From contig NZ_JBEPNA010000001.1 in assembly GCF_040546025.1 (NCBI RefSeq), forward strand, positions 186,001-250,000: a stretch of DNA of 64,000 bases, in the 5' to 3' direction. The notes under the pieces are model-generated. The model was not told the DNA's origin and ran no database searches. It saw only the letters and a program-made list of their open reading frames with translations. Shown here piece after piece: positions 8,507-15,953 of the stretch. How positions within the stretch are numbered: position 1 is the first letter of the stretch; each line of letters starts with the position of its first letter. Source of the stretch: Marisediminicola sp040546025 (lineage in GTDB: Bacteria > Actinomycetota > Actinomycetes > Actinomycetales > Microbacteriaceae). The position numbers and the translations under genes are program-made.

Positions 8507-9019
8507 CTATCCCGCCGCGCTCCGCCGCGCCGCAGGCGAAATGATCCGCTCCGACCAGGCGATGAGGTTGGCCGGGTCATACTTCTTCGCGCACCGCCCG
8601 CAGGCTAGTGCCCGGGCGGGCTTGCGGTACCGGTAATGCTCGTGCCCGCCCGGACAGAGGCCGACCCACGGGGCGAGATCATTCGCGATCGCCCCGTCGT
8701 GCAGCCGCTTTCCCTCGTAGCCCAAGTCGTGCGCGATCCGCTTCCAGCGCGGCCCGTGGCCCGCCGCCGACCCCGCGATCGCATGCGCCACCTCGTGCAG
8801 CAGCACCTGGTGAATCTCGTCGTCGTCGTAGCGGGCGGCGAGATAGCGGGACACGGTGATGCGCTTATGGGTGAAGTTGCACAGCCCGGCGCGCGTCTTC
8901 GCGGCGTCGAACCCGAACGACCACGTCGCATCGAGGTGCAGTGTGATGAGGGCATCCGCCCAGCGCCGCACGCGATCTAGTTCTGCCACGCCTCGAAGAT
9001 AACCCGGCTCCGCCGACAT
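8507..9019 (-). CDS. SprT-like zinc metallopeptidase-fold protein
   Basis: A 170-residue SprT-family protein. The metal-binding HEVAH motif is at residues 75-79 and a third ligand, His88, lies in AGHGPRWK. A C-terminal zinc-ribbon-like segment contains LCPGGHEHY and CGRCAKKYDP. Bacterial members are little studied; eukaryotic relatives (Spartan) cleave DNA-protein crosslinks. No signal peptide is seen, so it is probably cytoplasmic. Confidence 0.85.
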   Translation of the reverse strand: MSAEPGYLRGVAELDRVRRWADALITLHLDATWSFGFDAAKTRAGLCNFTHKRITVSRYLAARYDDDEIHQVLLHEVAHAIAGSAAGHGPRWKRIAHDLGYEGKRLHDGAIANDLAPWVGLCPGGHEHYRYRKPARALACGRCAKKYDPANLIAWSERIISPAARRSAAG

Positions 9020-9092
9020 TGGCCATCTCGCCTCGCAGCCTGTGGACTTACGCCCTCGACAAGAGGCTGTGCACCAGAACCCGCGACGAGCC

Positions 9093-9629
9093 TCAGGCCG
9101 GTTCGGTCAGCATCCGCCGCATGATGGTCTCGAGCGCCTCGTCGAGGGCCGTGAGCTGCTCCGGGGGAGCGCCCTGGCTCGCACGGAGTTTGACGAGCTC
9201 CGAGATGGTCGAGCGTGCCTCCTCGAGCCGGCGCAGGTCGACGAGCACGCTCGCGAGTTGGTAGAGAGCGGATGCCTCGAGCTCGCCCCAGGCCTCGGTG
9301 TGCGCGGCGAGGCTGCAGGCCTTGACCTCGGTGAGGGCGCGATCGAGCGATCCCTTGTCCTGCAGCACGCGGGCGCGCCGCAGTCGGGCGGCGGTCACGT
9401 CCTCCCGATCGCCCGTGAAGAAAGCGAGCCGGTAGCTTTCCTCGGCGGTCGCGAGGGCCTCGTCGAGCCGGCCGAGCACGCGCAGCAGATCGGCGCGTTC
9501 GGCGACGGCAGCGGTGCTCCTCGCGGTGCCGAGCTCGTCGAGTCGAGACTGGGCAGTGCGCAGGTCCGGCGTATCGTGAAGGCTATTGCTGATCATTGAC
9601 ACGAGGATATCCCCGACTCGGCTGTTCAC
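9093..9629 (-). CDS. TPR-like helical repeat protein
   Basis: A 178-residue all-helical protein with tetratricopeptide-type helix pairs (for example LLRVLGRLDEALATAEESYR and LRRARVLQDKGSLDRALTEV). No enzymatic motif. The GTG at 9629 overlaps the stop of the sugar dehydrogenase gene by 4 bp, suggesting coupling. An ATG at 9596 is an alternative start that removes 11 residues. Partner and function are unknown. Confidence 0.7.
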   Translation of the reverse strand: MNSRVGDILVSMISNSLHDTPDLRTAQSRLDELGTARSTAAVAERADLLRVLGRLDEALATAEESYRLAFFTGDREDVTAARLRRARVLQDKGSLDRALTEVKACSLAAHTEAWGELEASALYQLASVLVDLRRLEEARSTISELVKLRASQGAPPEQLTALDEALETIMRRMLTEPA

Positions 9630-10792
9630 CCCTCGACCGGAGGCGCGAGTCGGACCTCGATGATTTTATCGTCGCCCTCCGTCGGCTCGCCGCGGCCGTC
9701 CGTGTTGTTCGTGAGCATCCAGAGGGTGCCGTCGGGGCCGGCCGCGACGTCGCGCAGCCGCCCGAATTCGCCTTGGAAGTAGGCGACGGAATCGATCGTC
9801 TCCTCGCCGGGGTAGATCGTCCAGAGGCGCTCGCCGCGCAGCGCGGCGAGGAAGAACGTGTCGCGCACGAACGCCAGCCCGCTCGGGCTCGCCTCGGAGG
9901 TCGCCCACTGCTGCACCGGGTCGACGAAGTCGTTGACGCTCGCGATGCCCTCGACCTCCGGCCAGCCGTAGTTCTGGCCGGGGAGGATCACGTTGAGCTC
10001 GTCCCACTGGTTCTGGCCGAATTCGGCGGCCCAGAGCAGGCCGTCCCTGTCCCAGGCGAGTCCCTGCGGGTTGCGGTGGCCGAGCGAGAAGACGAGCGAG
10101 TCGGCGAACGGGTTGTCCTCGGGCACGGCCCCGTCGGGCAGCATCCGCAGGATCTTGCCGCCAAGCGACGCCACATCCTGCGCGCGGTCGGGCTCGCCCG
10201 CGTCGCCGGCAGTGGCGTAGAGCATGCCGTCGGGGCCGAACGCGAGGCGGCCGCCGTTGTGGGTGGTGGACTTGGGGATGCCGGTGAGCACGTCCTCCGT
10301 GATGCCCAGGCGGTAGGTGCCGGGGTCGCCTTCGAGCTGCATCCGCACGATGCGGTTGTCCTCGGACGCCGTGAAGTAGGCGTAGAGCCAGGTGGTCGCC
10401 GTGCCCTCCGCCGGTCGCTCCGCCGCGCCCTCCGCCGCTCCCTCCGCCGCGAGCACCGCAAGCCCGAGCAGCCCGCCCTCGCCGCCGGGCACGACCCCGC
10501 CGACCACGCCGGCATCACGCACCTCGCCCGTCGCGGTCAGTTCCTTGACCAGAGCTGAGTCACGCTCGCTGATCAGGGTCGAGCCGCTCGCCATCCGCAC
10601 CATCGACCACGGCGCGGTCAGGCCGGTCGCGATCACGGTCGTGTCGCCGACGGGCTGCACGGGCCCGGCCTCCGGGTCGCCTGTCTCGCTCGGCGCGGGA
10701 GGAACCGGCGTCGGCTCCTCGGTCGGTCCTGAGCATCCGGCCAGTACGACGACGGCCGCGACAAGCCCCGCCCCCCACGCGCTGCGCCACAT
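9626..10792 (-). CDS. PQQ-type glucose/sorbosone dehydrogenase family lipoprotein
   Basis: A 388-residue exported lipoprotein with a signal ending in the lipobox VVVLAGC and a Pro/Glu-rich linker. The beta-propeller shows ATGLTAPWSM, HNGGRLAFGPDGMLYATAGD, SLGHRNPQGLAWDRDG, AEFGQNQWDELN and GQNYGWPEVEG, the GSDH family pattern. It probably oxidises sugars outside the cell, but cofactor use cannot be read here. The ATG at 10792 has GAAGGG 9 nt upstream; an ATG at 10801 is also possible. An internal low-complexity GAAEGAAE stretch is encoded near 10410-10450. It is transcribed ahead of the TPR gene. Confidence 0.85.
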   Translation of the reverse strand: MWRSAWGAGLVAAVVVLAGCSGPTEEPTPVPPAPSETGDPEAGPVQPVGDTTVIATGLTAPWSMVRMASGSTLISERDSALVKELTATGEVRDAGVVGGVVPGGEGGLLGLAVLAAEGAAEGAAERPAEGTATTWLYAYFTASEDNRIVRMQLEGDPGTYRLGITEDVLTGIPKSTTHNGGRLAFGPDGMLYATAGDAGEPDRAQDVASLGGKILRMLPDGAVPEDNPFADSLVFSLGHRNPQGLAWDRDGLLWAAEFGQNQWDELNVILPGQNYGWPEVEGIASVNDFVDPVQQWATSEASPSGLAFVRDTFFLAALRGERLWTIYPGEETIDSVAYFQGEFGRLRDVAAGPDGTLWMLTNNTDGRGEPTEGDDKIIEVRLAPPVEG

Positions 10793-11003
10793 CGTTGTCA
10801 TCCCTTCATCATTCAGGAGGTGAGGGCCACGCGGGGGATTTGACAGCGAGTCCCTCGGCTGGGAGGCCCGCTCCCGGCGCGAATCGCCGGAAAGGGCGAC
10901 TCTTTCGGGCGAGCGGCGGCGGAGGGAGGGATGCCGCGGCAATTGACTCCTGAATAATGAAAGCCACCGACAGCCGCAGCCAGCCGCGGCCGCACCCATC
11001 GAC

Positions 11004-11867
11004 TCAGGAGCCAGCGCGGGTCTGGAATATATTCTTCGCGGGCGGCGGAGACGGGATCGCGGTCGCGTCGGTCACGATCGGGGCGCCGGCGATCCAGTCG
11101 GTCAGCTCGCGTCCGGCGATGACCTTCGACGGATGCGGCCCGCCGGCCAGCAGCCGCGGCATCCAGTCGAGCGGAAGCGGCTGGTTCGAGCCGACGAGCA
11201 CCACGTTGCCGAAGCGGCGCCCCTTGAGGATCTGCGTCTCGGCCAGCGCGGCGACCTCGACGACCGCCGACAGCAGCGTCGCAGCCTGGCCGCGAGCGAA
11301 GGCGAGCCCCGGACCGTCCGCGACGTTCACCGCCACGACGCCACCCGGCGCCAAAAGTGTCGCGACCTCCCTGTAGAACTCGATGCTCGTCACGTGCGCC
11401 GGCGTGCGCGCCCCGGAGAACACGTCGACGACAACGAGGTCGGCGCTGCCCCGCAGCCCCGGCGGCAGCTTCTCGACGACCGCGCGCGCGTCGCCGTGCC
11501 GCACCCGGATCGAGGCCTGCTTGGGCAGCGGAAGCTCGGCGCGCACGAGGTCCACGAGCTCCATCTCGAGCTCGATCACCTGCTGCCGCGAGCCCGGCCT
11601 GGTCGCGTGGATGTAGCGCGGCAGGGTGAACGCCCCCGCGCCCAGATGCACCGCGGTGATCGGCTCGCCGGGCATCCCGAGCTGGTCGATCACGTGCCCG
11701 ATGCGCTGCACATATTCGAAGAACAGCTCGCTCGGATCGTCGACGTTCACATGCGACTGCGGAGTGCCGTCGACGATGAGGGTGAACGCGCCCGGCACCC
11801 AGCGATCGGGTTCGATCACGGTGTGGAAGCCGCTGAGCTTCAGGTGGGCGGAGGGAAGATCGGTCAC
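11004..11867 (-). CDS. Spermidine-synthase-like methyltransferase-fold protein
   Basis: A 287-residue protein with the Rossmann SAM-binding core of spermidine synthases: VHLGAGAFTLPRYIH, QVIELEMELVDLVR, VRHGDARAVVEKL and VVVDVFSGARTPAH. Actinobacteria often carry such proteins without known aminopropyl-transfer activity. The start is uncertain: GTG at 11867 has AGGG 7 nt upstream, while ATG at 11909 adds 14 residues and would nearly abut the divergent agmatinase gene at 11916. That divergence from a polyamine-pathway enzyme suggests, but does not prove, a polyamine link. Confidence 0.8.
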   Translation of the reverse strand: MTDLPSAHLKLSGFHTVIEPDRWVPGAFTLIVDGTPQSHVNVDDPSELFFEYVQRIGHVIDQLGMPGEPITAVHLGAGAFTLPRYIHATRPGSRQQVIELEMELVDLVRAELPLPKQASIRVRHGDARAVVEKLPPGLRGSADLVVVDVFSGARTPAHVTSIEFYREVATLLAPGGVVAVNVADGPGLAFARGQAATLLSAVVEVAALAETQILKGRRFGNVVLVGSNQPLPLDWMPRLLAGGPHPSKVIAGRELTDWIAGAPIVTDATAIPSPPPAKNIFQTRAGS

Positions 11868-11915
11868 GCTCCGACCCTGCCACACCCGCGCGCCCGCCAC
11901 GACTAGCATTCGTGC

Positions 11916-12947
11916 ATGACAGCTCCCAAGCGCGACATTCCCGCCGGCCTCCGCAAGCAGCTCGACGCGCAGTCCTATGTCGGGCCGGCGACGTTCGGTA
12001 TGCGGCCCCTGCTCACCGAGCCGCAGCAGCTCGACGAGTGGCAGCCCGACGTTGCGATCGTCGGTGCGCCGTGGGACGACAACACCACCAACCGCCCCGG
12101 TGCCCGGTTCGGCCCGCGCTCGCTGCGCGCCAGTGCCTACGATCCCGGCACCTACCACCTCGACCTCGGCATCGAGATGTTCGACCACCTCGAGGTCGTC
12201 GACTACGGCGACGCCGTCACGAGCCACGGAATGTGGGAGCTGTCAAAGAGGGCCGTGTACGACCGGGTTCAGGATGTCGCGAGTCGCGGCATCGTTCCCG
12301 TCGTCATCGGCGGCGACCACTCGATCACCTGGCCGGCGGCCACCGCCGTCGCCGAGCACCACGGCTACGGCAACGTCGTCATGATCCACTTCGACGCGCA
12401 CGCCGACACCGCGAACATCATCGAGGGCAACCTTGCGAGCCATGGCACCCCCATGCGCCGCCTCATCGAGTCGGGCGCCATCCCCGGGCCGAACTTCATC
12501 CAGTGTGGCCTGCGCGGATACTGGCCCGGCGAGGAGGACCAGAAGTGGATGCGCGACAACGGCCTCAAGCACTTCATGATGCAGGAGTTCTGGGAGCGCG
12601 GGGTTCGCTCCGTGATGACCGACGTGATCGCCGCGGCGCGGAAGCGGGCGGATGCGGTGTACCTGTCGATCGACATCGATGTGCTCGATCCGGCGTTCGC
12701 GCCCGCGACCGGAACGCCGGCGCCCGGCGGATTCGCACCCATCGACCTGCTGCGCATGGTGCGCCAGATCGTGCTCGAGACGAACGTGATCGCCATGGAC
12801 GTCACCGAGGTCAGCCCGCCGTACGACCACGCCGATGTGACCGTCAATAACGCGCATGGGCTGATCTGGGAGGCGCTCGCCGCGCTCGCCTGGAAGAAGC
12901 GGGACGCCGCGCGGGCGGGTGAGGTGACTCCGGCTCCGGGGGAGTAG
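11916..12947 (+). CDS. speB: Agmatinase-family ureohydrolase
   Basis: A 343-residue binuclear-Mn ureohydrolase. Metal-binding motifs are complete: GGDHS (His135), DAHAD (Asp160, His162, Asp164) and SIDIDVLDP (Asp253, Asp255). The loop APATGTPAPGG is typical of agmatinases and guanidinobutyrases. It would hydrolyse agmatine, or a related guanidino compound, to putrescine or amine plus urea. It diverges from a spermidine-synthase-like gene, which supports a polyamine role. Exact substrate is not decided by sequence. Confidence 0.85.
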   Translation: MTAPKRDIPAGLRKQLDAQSYVGPATFGMRPLLTEPQQLDEWQPDVAIVGAPWDDNTTNRPGARFGPRSLRASAYDPGTYHLDLGIEMFDHLEVVDYGDAVTSHGMWELSKRAVYDRVQDVASRGIVPVVIGGDHSITWPAATAVAEHHGYGNVVMIHFDAHADTANIIEGNLASHGTPMRRLIESGAIPGPNFIQCGLRGYWPGEEDQKWMRDNGLKHFMMQEFWERGVRSVMTDVIAAARKRADAVYLSIDIDVLDPAFAPATGTPAPGGFAPIDLLRMVRQIVLETNVIAMDVTEVSPPYDHADVTVNNAHGLIWEALAALAWKKRDAARAGEVTPAPGE

Positions 12948-12963
12948 CCGCGCGCTGGGATTC

Positions 12964-13004
12964 GTGCGCAGTGCGCAGTGCGCAGTGCGCAGTGCGCAGT
13001 GCGC
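12964..13004. repeat. 7-bp tandem repeat
   Basis: GTGCGCA repeats almost six times, 17 bases after the agmatinase stop. It begins an ~900-bp gap (12948-13843) that holds four different repeat types and no credible gene. Confidence 0.9.
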
Positions 13005-13243
13005 TCGACGAGCCGGTGGTGGTCGCGGGGCACGAGGCGGCGCCGGGGATGGTCGCGATAACAGCTAACGTCCGTCGCGCGGGTGTTCCCGCGCGACGCG
13101 GGCTGCACGCGAAGTTGCCGGTGGCACACCGCCAGCGACTGCGCGCTCGTCCCGCGTTTCACGAATGCGGGGACCGCGGATGCCCAGCGCGCGGGTACTT
13201 CGCGTGAGTGCGCTCGCCGACTGTGGTGGCTGAGCGGGCATTG

Positions 13244-13300
13244 CGCGGGTAGTGCGCGTGACCGCGGGTAGTGCGCGTGACCGCGGGTAGTGCGCGTGAC
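13244..13300. repeat. 19-bp direct repeat, three perfect copies
   Basis: The unit CGCGGGTAGTGCGCGTGAC occurs at 13244, 13263 and 13282, followed by a partial degenerate copy. Its sequence differs from the mirrored 19-bp family beside it, though the period is the same. Confidence 0.9.
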
Positions 13301-13358
13301 CAGTGCACGTGACCGCGCTCGCCGAGGCGGCTCGCGGCCGCCGAGTGAGGCCGCTGAC

Positions 13359-13434
13359 GCCGAGTGTGCCTGGTGGGACAGGCACGCTCGGCACGAACAG
13401 GCACGCTCGACGCGAACAGGCACGCTCGACGCGA
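13359..13434. repeat. 19-bp mirrored array, locus 2 (1 forward, 3 reverse)
   Basis: The forward unit GCCGAGTGTGCCTGGTGGG (13359-13377) is followed in exact 19-bp steps by reverse units at 13378, 13397 and 13416 of type ACAGGCACGCTCGRCRCGA. Arms 13359-13372 and 13379-13392 form a 14-bp stem (one G-U pair) with a 6-nt loop. Together with its left flank (from about 13302) it is duplicated about 212 bp downstream. Confidence 0.85.
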
Positions 13435-13557
13435 ATTGGCACCGTGCTTGACCGAGTCAACAGTCGCGCTCGCCCGGTGTGCCCGTTGCGCTGGGCCGCG
13501 GGTGAGCACGGGTAGTGCCCATGACCGCGCTCGCCGAGACGGCTCGCGTTCGCGCTC

Positions 13558-13630
13558 GCCCAGTGTGCTCGCTTCCGTCGAGTGTGCCCGGTGGAACAGG
13601 CACGCTCGGCACGAACAGGCACGCTCGAGC
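13558..13630. repeat. 19-bp mirrored array, locus 3 (2 forward, 2 reverse)
   Basis: Forward units at 13558 and 13577 are followed by reverse units at 13596 and 13615 (last one partial), all in 19-bp register. This block and its left flank (about 13514 on) repeat the segment starting near 13302, so a stretch of roughly 115-130 bp was duplicated locally. A lone forward-type unit lies at 13476. Confidence 0.85.
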
Positions 13631-13747
13631 ATTAGCCGCCACCCCGGCCATTGCCGCCCCCGCCCCCGAGCATTAGCCGCCACCCCGGCCATTGCCGCCC
13701 CCGCCCCCGAGCATTAGCCGCCACCCCGGCCATTGCCGTCGCCGCCC
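13627..13747. repeat. 41-bp tandem repeat, about 2.9 copies
   Basis: Copies start at 13627, 13668 and 13709, each opening GAGCATTAGCCGCCACCCC. The first two are identical; the third diverges at its 3' end. It lies about 100 bp before the start of the secreted glucanase-like gene, so it may sit in that gene's upstream control region. Confidence 0.9.
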
Positions 13748-13843
13748 CAGCATCCGCCGCCCAGCCTCGCCCCAATCCATCAGAAACCTTGCAGGTGTTA
13801 AGTTTTTGTGTGACCCTGACGTGAGCAAACAAGGGAGTTTCGC

Positions 13844-15403
13844 ATGTTCGCAGTCAGACGCCGGGCCGTCGTCACGGTCACGGCACTCATCGCGGGGGCG
13901 CTCATCATCGCCCCGGCCGCCACCGCCAACGCGGGAAAGCCGGCGGCCCCGGGCACGCCCGTCGCATCCGCCGACGACGCCACATTGAAAACCTACGCCG
14001 CCGACACCTGGGCATCGCTCGACGCGATGACCGACCCCGACACCGGGCTGCCGGCCGACAACATCGAGGGCGACCTCACCGCCCCGAGCGGATTCACCAG
14101 TCCCACCAACATCGGCGGATACCTGTGGTCGGTAGTCTCGGCGCGAGACCTCGGCATCATCGGCAAGCAGGACGCCCTCAAGCGGATGAAGAAGACGCTC
14201 GCGTCGATCGCCGCACTCGAGCGGCACGAGCCGAGCGGGATGTACTACAACTGGTACTCGCCGACCGACGGCGCGAAGCTCACGACGTGGCCGAGCTCGG
14301 GCGATCCGGTCTATCCGTTCGTCAGCACGGTGGACAACGGATGGCTCGCGTCGGCGCTCCGCGTCGTCGTCGAGGCCGAGCCCAAGCTCGCCGCGCAGGC
14401 GCAGTCCCTCTACGACGAGATGGACTTCGCCTACTTCCACGACCTCGACGCGCGCCCGACCGTCGGCCTCAACCGCGGCGGATTCTGGGTGCAGCCGCCG
14501 CCCGGGTGCAACATCCCCGGCAACTACGGCGGCGACACCAGCGAGCTGTACTACACCTGCCACTGGTATGACACGACCGTGAGCGAGGCCCGGATCGCGA
14601 CCTACATCGGCATCGCGAAGGGCGACATCCCCGAGAAGTCCTACTACGGAACCTGGCGCACAATGCCGGAGCAGGGCTGCGACTACTCCTGGCAGGAGCA
14701 GAAGCCGACCGGCGTGACGCGCGAGTACCTCGGTGTCCCCGTCTATGAGGGCACCTACGAATACCGCGGCATGTCGCTCGTTCCCGCGTGGGGCGGCAGC
14801 ATGTTCGAGGCGCTCATGCCCGACCTGTTCGTTCCGGAGTCGAGCTGGGGCGAGAAGTCCTGGGCCGTCAACCACCCGGCCACCGTGCGCGCCCAGAAGG
14901 AGCACGGCCTCGACGAGGCCGGCTACGGCTATTGGGGCTTCTCGCCCGCGAGCGACCCGTTCGCCGAGTACCGGGAGTACGGCGTCGAGGAGATCGGAAT
15001 CAGCTCCGACGGCTACGGCTCGGATGCCGAGAAGACCGACGTCGACAAGGGCTACGAGGGATGCCGCGAGGCGACCAACCCCGACCCGACCTTCGGCGAC
15101 GGAGTGGTCACGGCGCACGCGTCGTTCCTCGCCCTGCCGTACGACAAGGCGGGCGCCCTCGATAACCTCGCGGCGATGAAGAGCGAGCTGGGCGCCTACG
15201 GTCCCGGCGGCTTCTACGACGCCGTCGCGACCGAGAGCGGCACGGTCGCCGACCGCTACCTCTCGCTCGACCAGTCGATGGTCATGGCCGGGATCGCGAA
15301 CGAGCTGCTCGACGACCGCCTCAAGGAGTACTTCGTCGACAAGCCGTTCGAGCGTGTGGTGAAGCCGCTCGTCGCGGCGCAGGTCTTCGGGTCGCACCTG
15401 TAG
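13844..15403 (+). CDS. Secreted glucoamylase-like protein (GH144-like / Glycoamylase domain)
   Basis: A 519-residue exported protein. Residues 1-30 form a Sec-type signal peptide ending near ATANA. The rest is an (alpha/alpha)6-type domain with STVDNGWLASAL, NRGGFWVQPPPG, HWYDTTVSEARIATYIGIAK, SMFEALMPDLFVPE and EAGYGYWGFSPASDP, the pattern of the putative glucoamylase family that includes GH144 endo-beta-1,2-glucanases. It probably hydrolyses an extracellular beta-glucan. AAGGGA lies 7 nt before the ATG. A strong hairpin follows the stop, so it is probably monocistronic. Confidence 0.85.
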   Translation: MFAVRRRAVVTVTALIAGALIIAPAATANAGKPAAPGTPVASADDATLKTYAADTWASLDAMTDPDTGLPADNIEGDLTAPSGFTSPTNIGGYLWSVVSARDLGIIGKQDALKRMKKTLASIAALERHEPSGMYYNWYSPTDGAKLTTWPSSGDPVYPFVSTVDNGWLASALRVVVEAEPKLAAQAQSLYDEMDFAYFHDLDARPTVGLNRGGFWVQPPPGCNIPGNYGGDTSELYYTCHWYDTTVSEARIATYIGIAKGDIPEKSYYGTWRTMPEQGCDYSWQEQKPTGVTREYLGVPVYEGTYEYRGMSLVPAWGGSMFEALMPDLFVPESSWGEKSWAVNHPATVRAQKEHGLDEAGYGYWGFSPASDPFAEYREYGVEEIGISSDGYGSDAEKTDVDKGYEGCREATNPDPTFGDGVVTAHASFLALPYDKAGALDNLAAMKSELGAYGPGGFYDAVATESGTVADRYLSLDQSMVMAGIANELLDDRLKEYFVDKPFERVVKPLVAAQVFGSHL

Positions 15404-15413
15404 AACCGGGCGG

Positions 15414-15450
15414 GCGGATGCCGGGAGTCGTGGTGACTCCCGGCATCCGC
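15414..15450 (+). terminator. Long perfect hairpin after the glucanase-like gene
   Basis: A 16-bp perfect stem (15414-15429 with 15435-15450) and a 5-nt loop, starting 10 bases after the stop. There is no T-tract, which is common for actinobacterial terminators. Between it and the rpoB promoter lie only the repeat array at 15567 and unremarkable sequence. Confidence 0.75.
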
Positions 15451-15566
15451 GGGCTCTGCTGCGGCGGTGTCGGTCGAGTCGCCGGGCATGCGCCGGTCGC
15501 GGCGATGGAGGGTGTGCCGGTGCCGCTGGTTTACTGACCGGCCAGACGGCATTCCGCAACCTGTTC

Positions 15567-15661
15567 GCCGAGTGTGCTCGTCGTCGCCGAGTGTGCCTGT
15601 TGCAGCAGGCACGCTGGGCGCGAGGAGGCGCTCTCGGCGCGAGGGGACACTCCTCGGCCGA
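15567..15661. repeat. 19-bp mirrored array, locus 4 (2 forward, 3 reverse)
   Basis: Five units tile exactly from 15567 to 15661: forward at 15567 and 15586, reverse at 15605, 15624 and 15643. The turn-around makes a 14-bp stem (15586-15599 with 15606-15619). It lies between the glucanase terminator and the rpoB promoter. Confidence 0.85.
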
Positions 15662-15784
15662 TGGGGGGCGTGGAGTCGGCGGATGCGCTCTCGGCCGGCA
15701 TCCGCTCCGCCCCGCAGCACCCCTCCCCACGCTGAGAGTTCGCAGTGCTTATAACCGATTCCGAGAATCAGGTCAAGAAACGAG

Positions 15785-15814
15785 TGGACACGGCGCGCCA
15801 AAGAGGCCTATGCT
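15785..15814 (+). promoter_or_regulatory. Probable sigma-70-type promoter of rpoBC
   Basis: TGGACA (15785-15790), an 18-bp spacer and TATGCT (15809-15814) lie about 140 bp before the rpoB start, giving an untranslated leader of roughly 130 nt. It is the best match to actinobacterial housekeeping promoters in this gap. Confidence 0.55.
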
Positions 15815-15953
15815 TGATCCTTGCGCTTCCAGTACCCCACGCCTTCATATTGCGGTCGGCATTGCCTGTACGAACACGTCTCGTACAGCCATCCTGCGAA
15901 GCAACAATCACACCGACTGTAACTGGCCCAACGGCCCACCGGAGGTTATTTCC

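Noticed and set aside
13065..13692. Several overlapping frames in the repeat-rich gap before the glucanase gene
   Set aside because: They translate the tandem repeats into repeated low-complexity peptides in more than one frame and strand, which is expected of repeats and not of genes.
13673..15730. Minus-strand open frame of 685 codons over the glucanase gene
   Set aside because: It is opposite a gene with a signal peptide, ribosome site and clear family motifs, and it reads through tandem repeats at its end.
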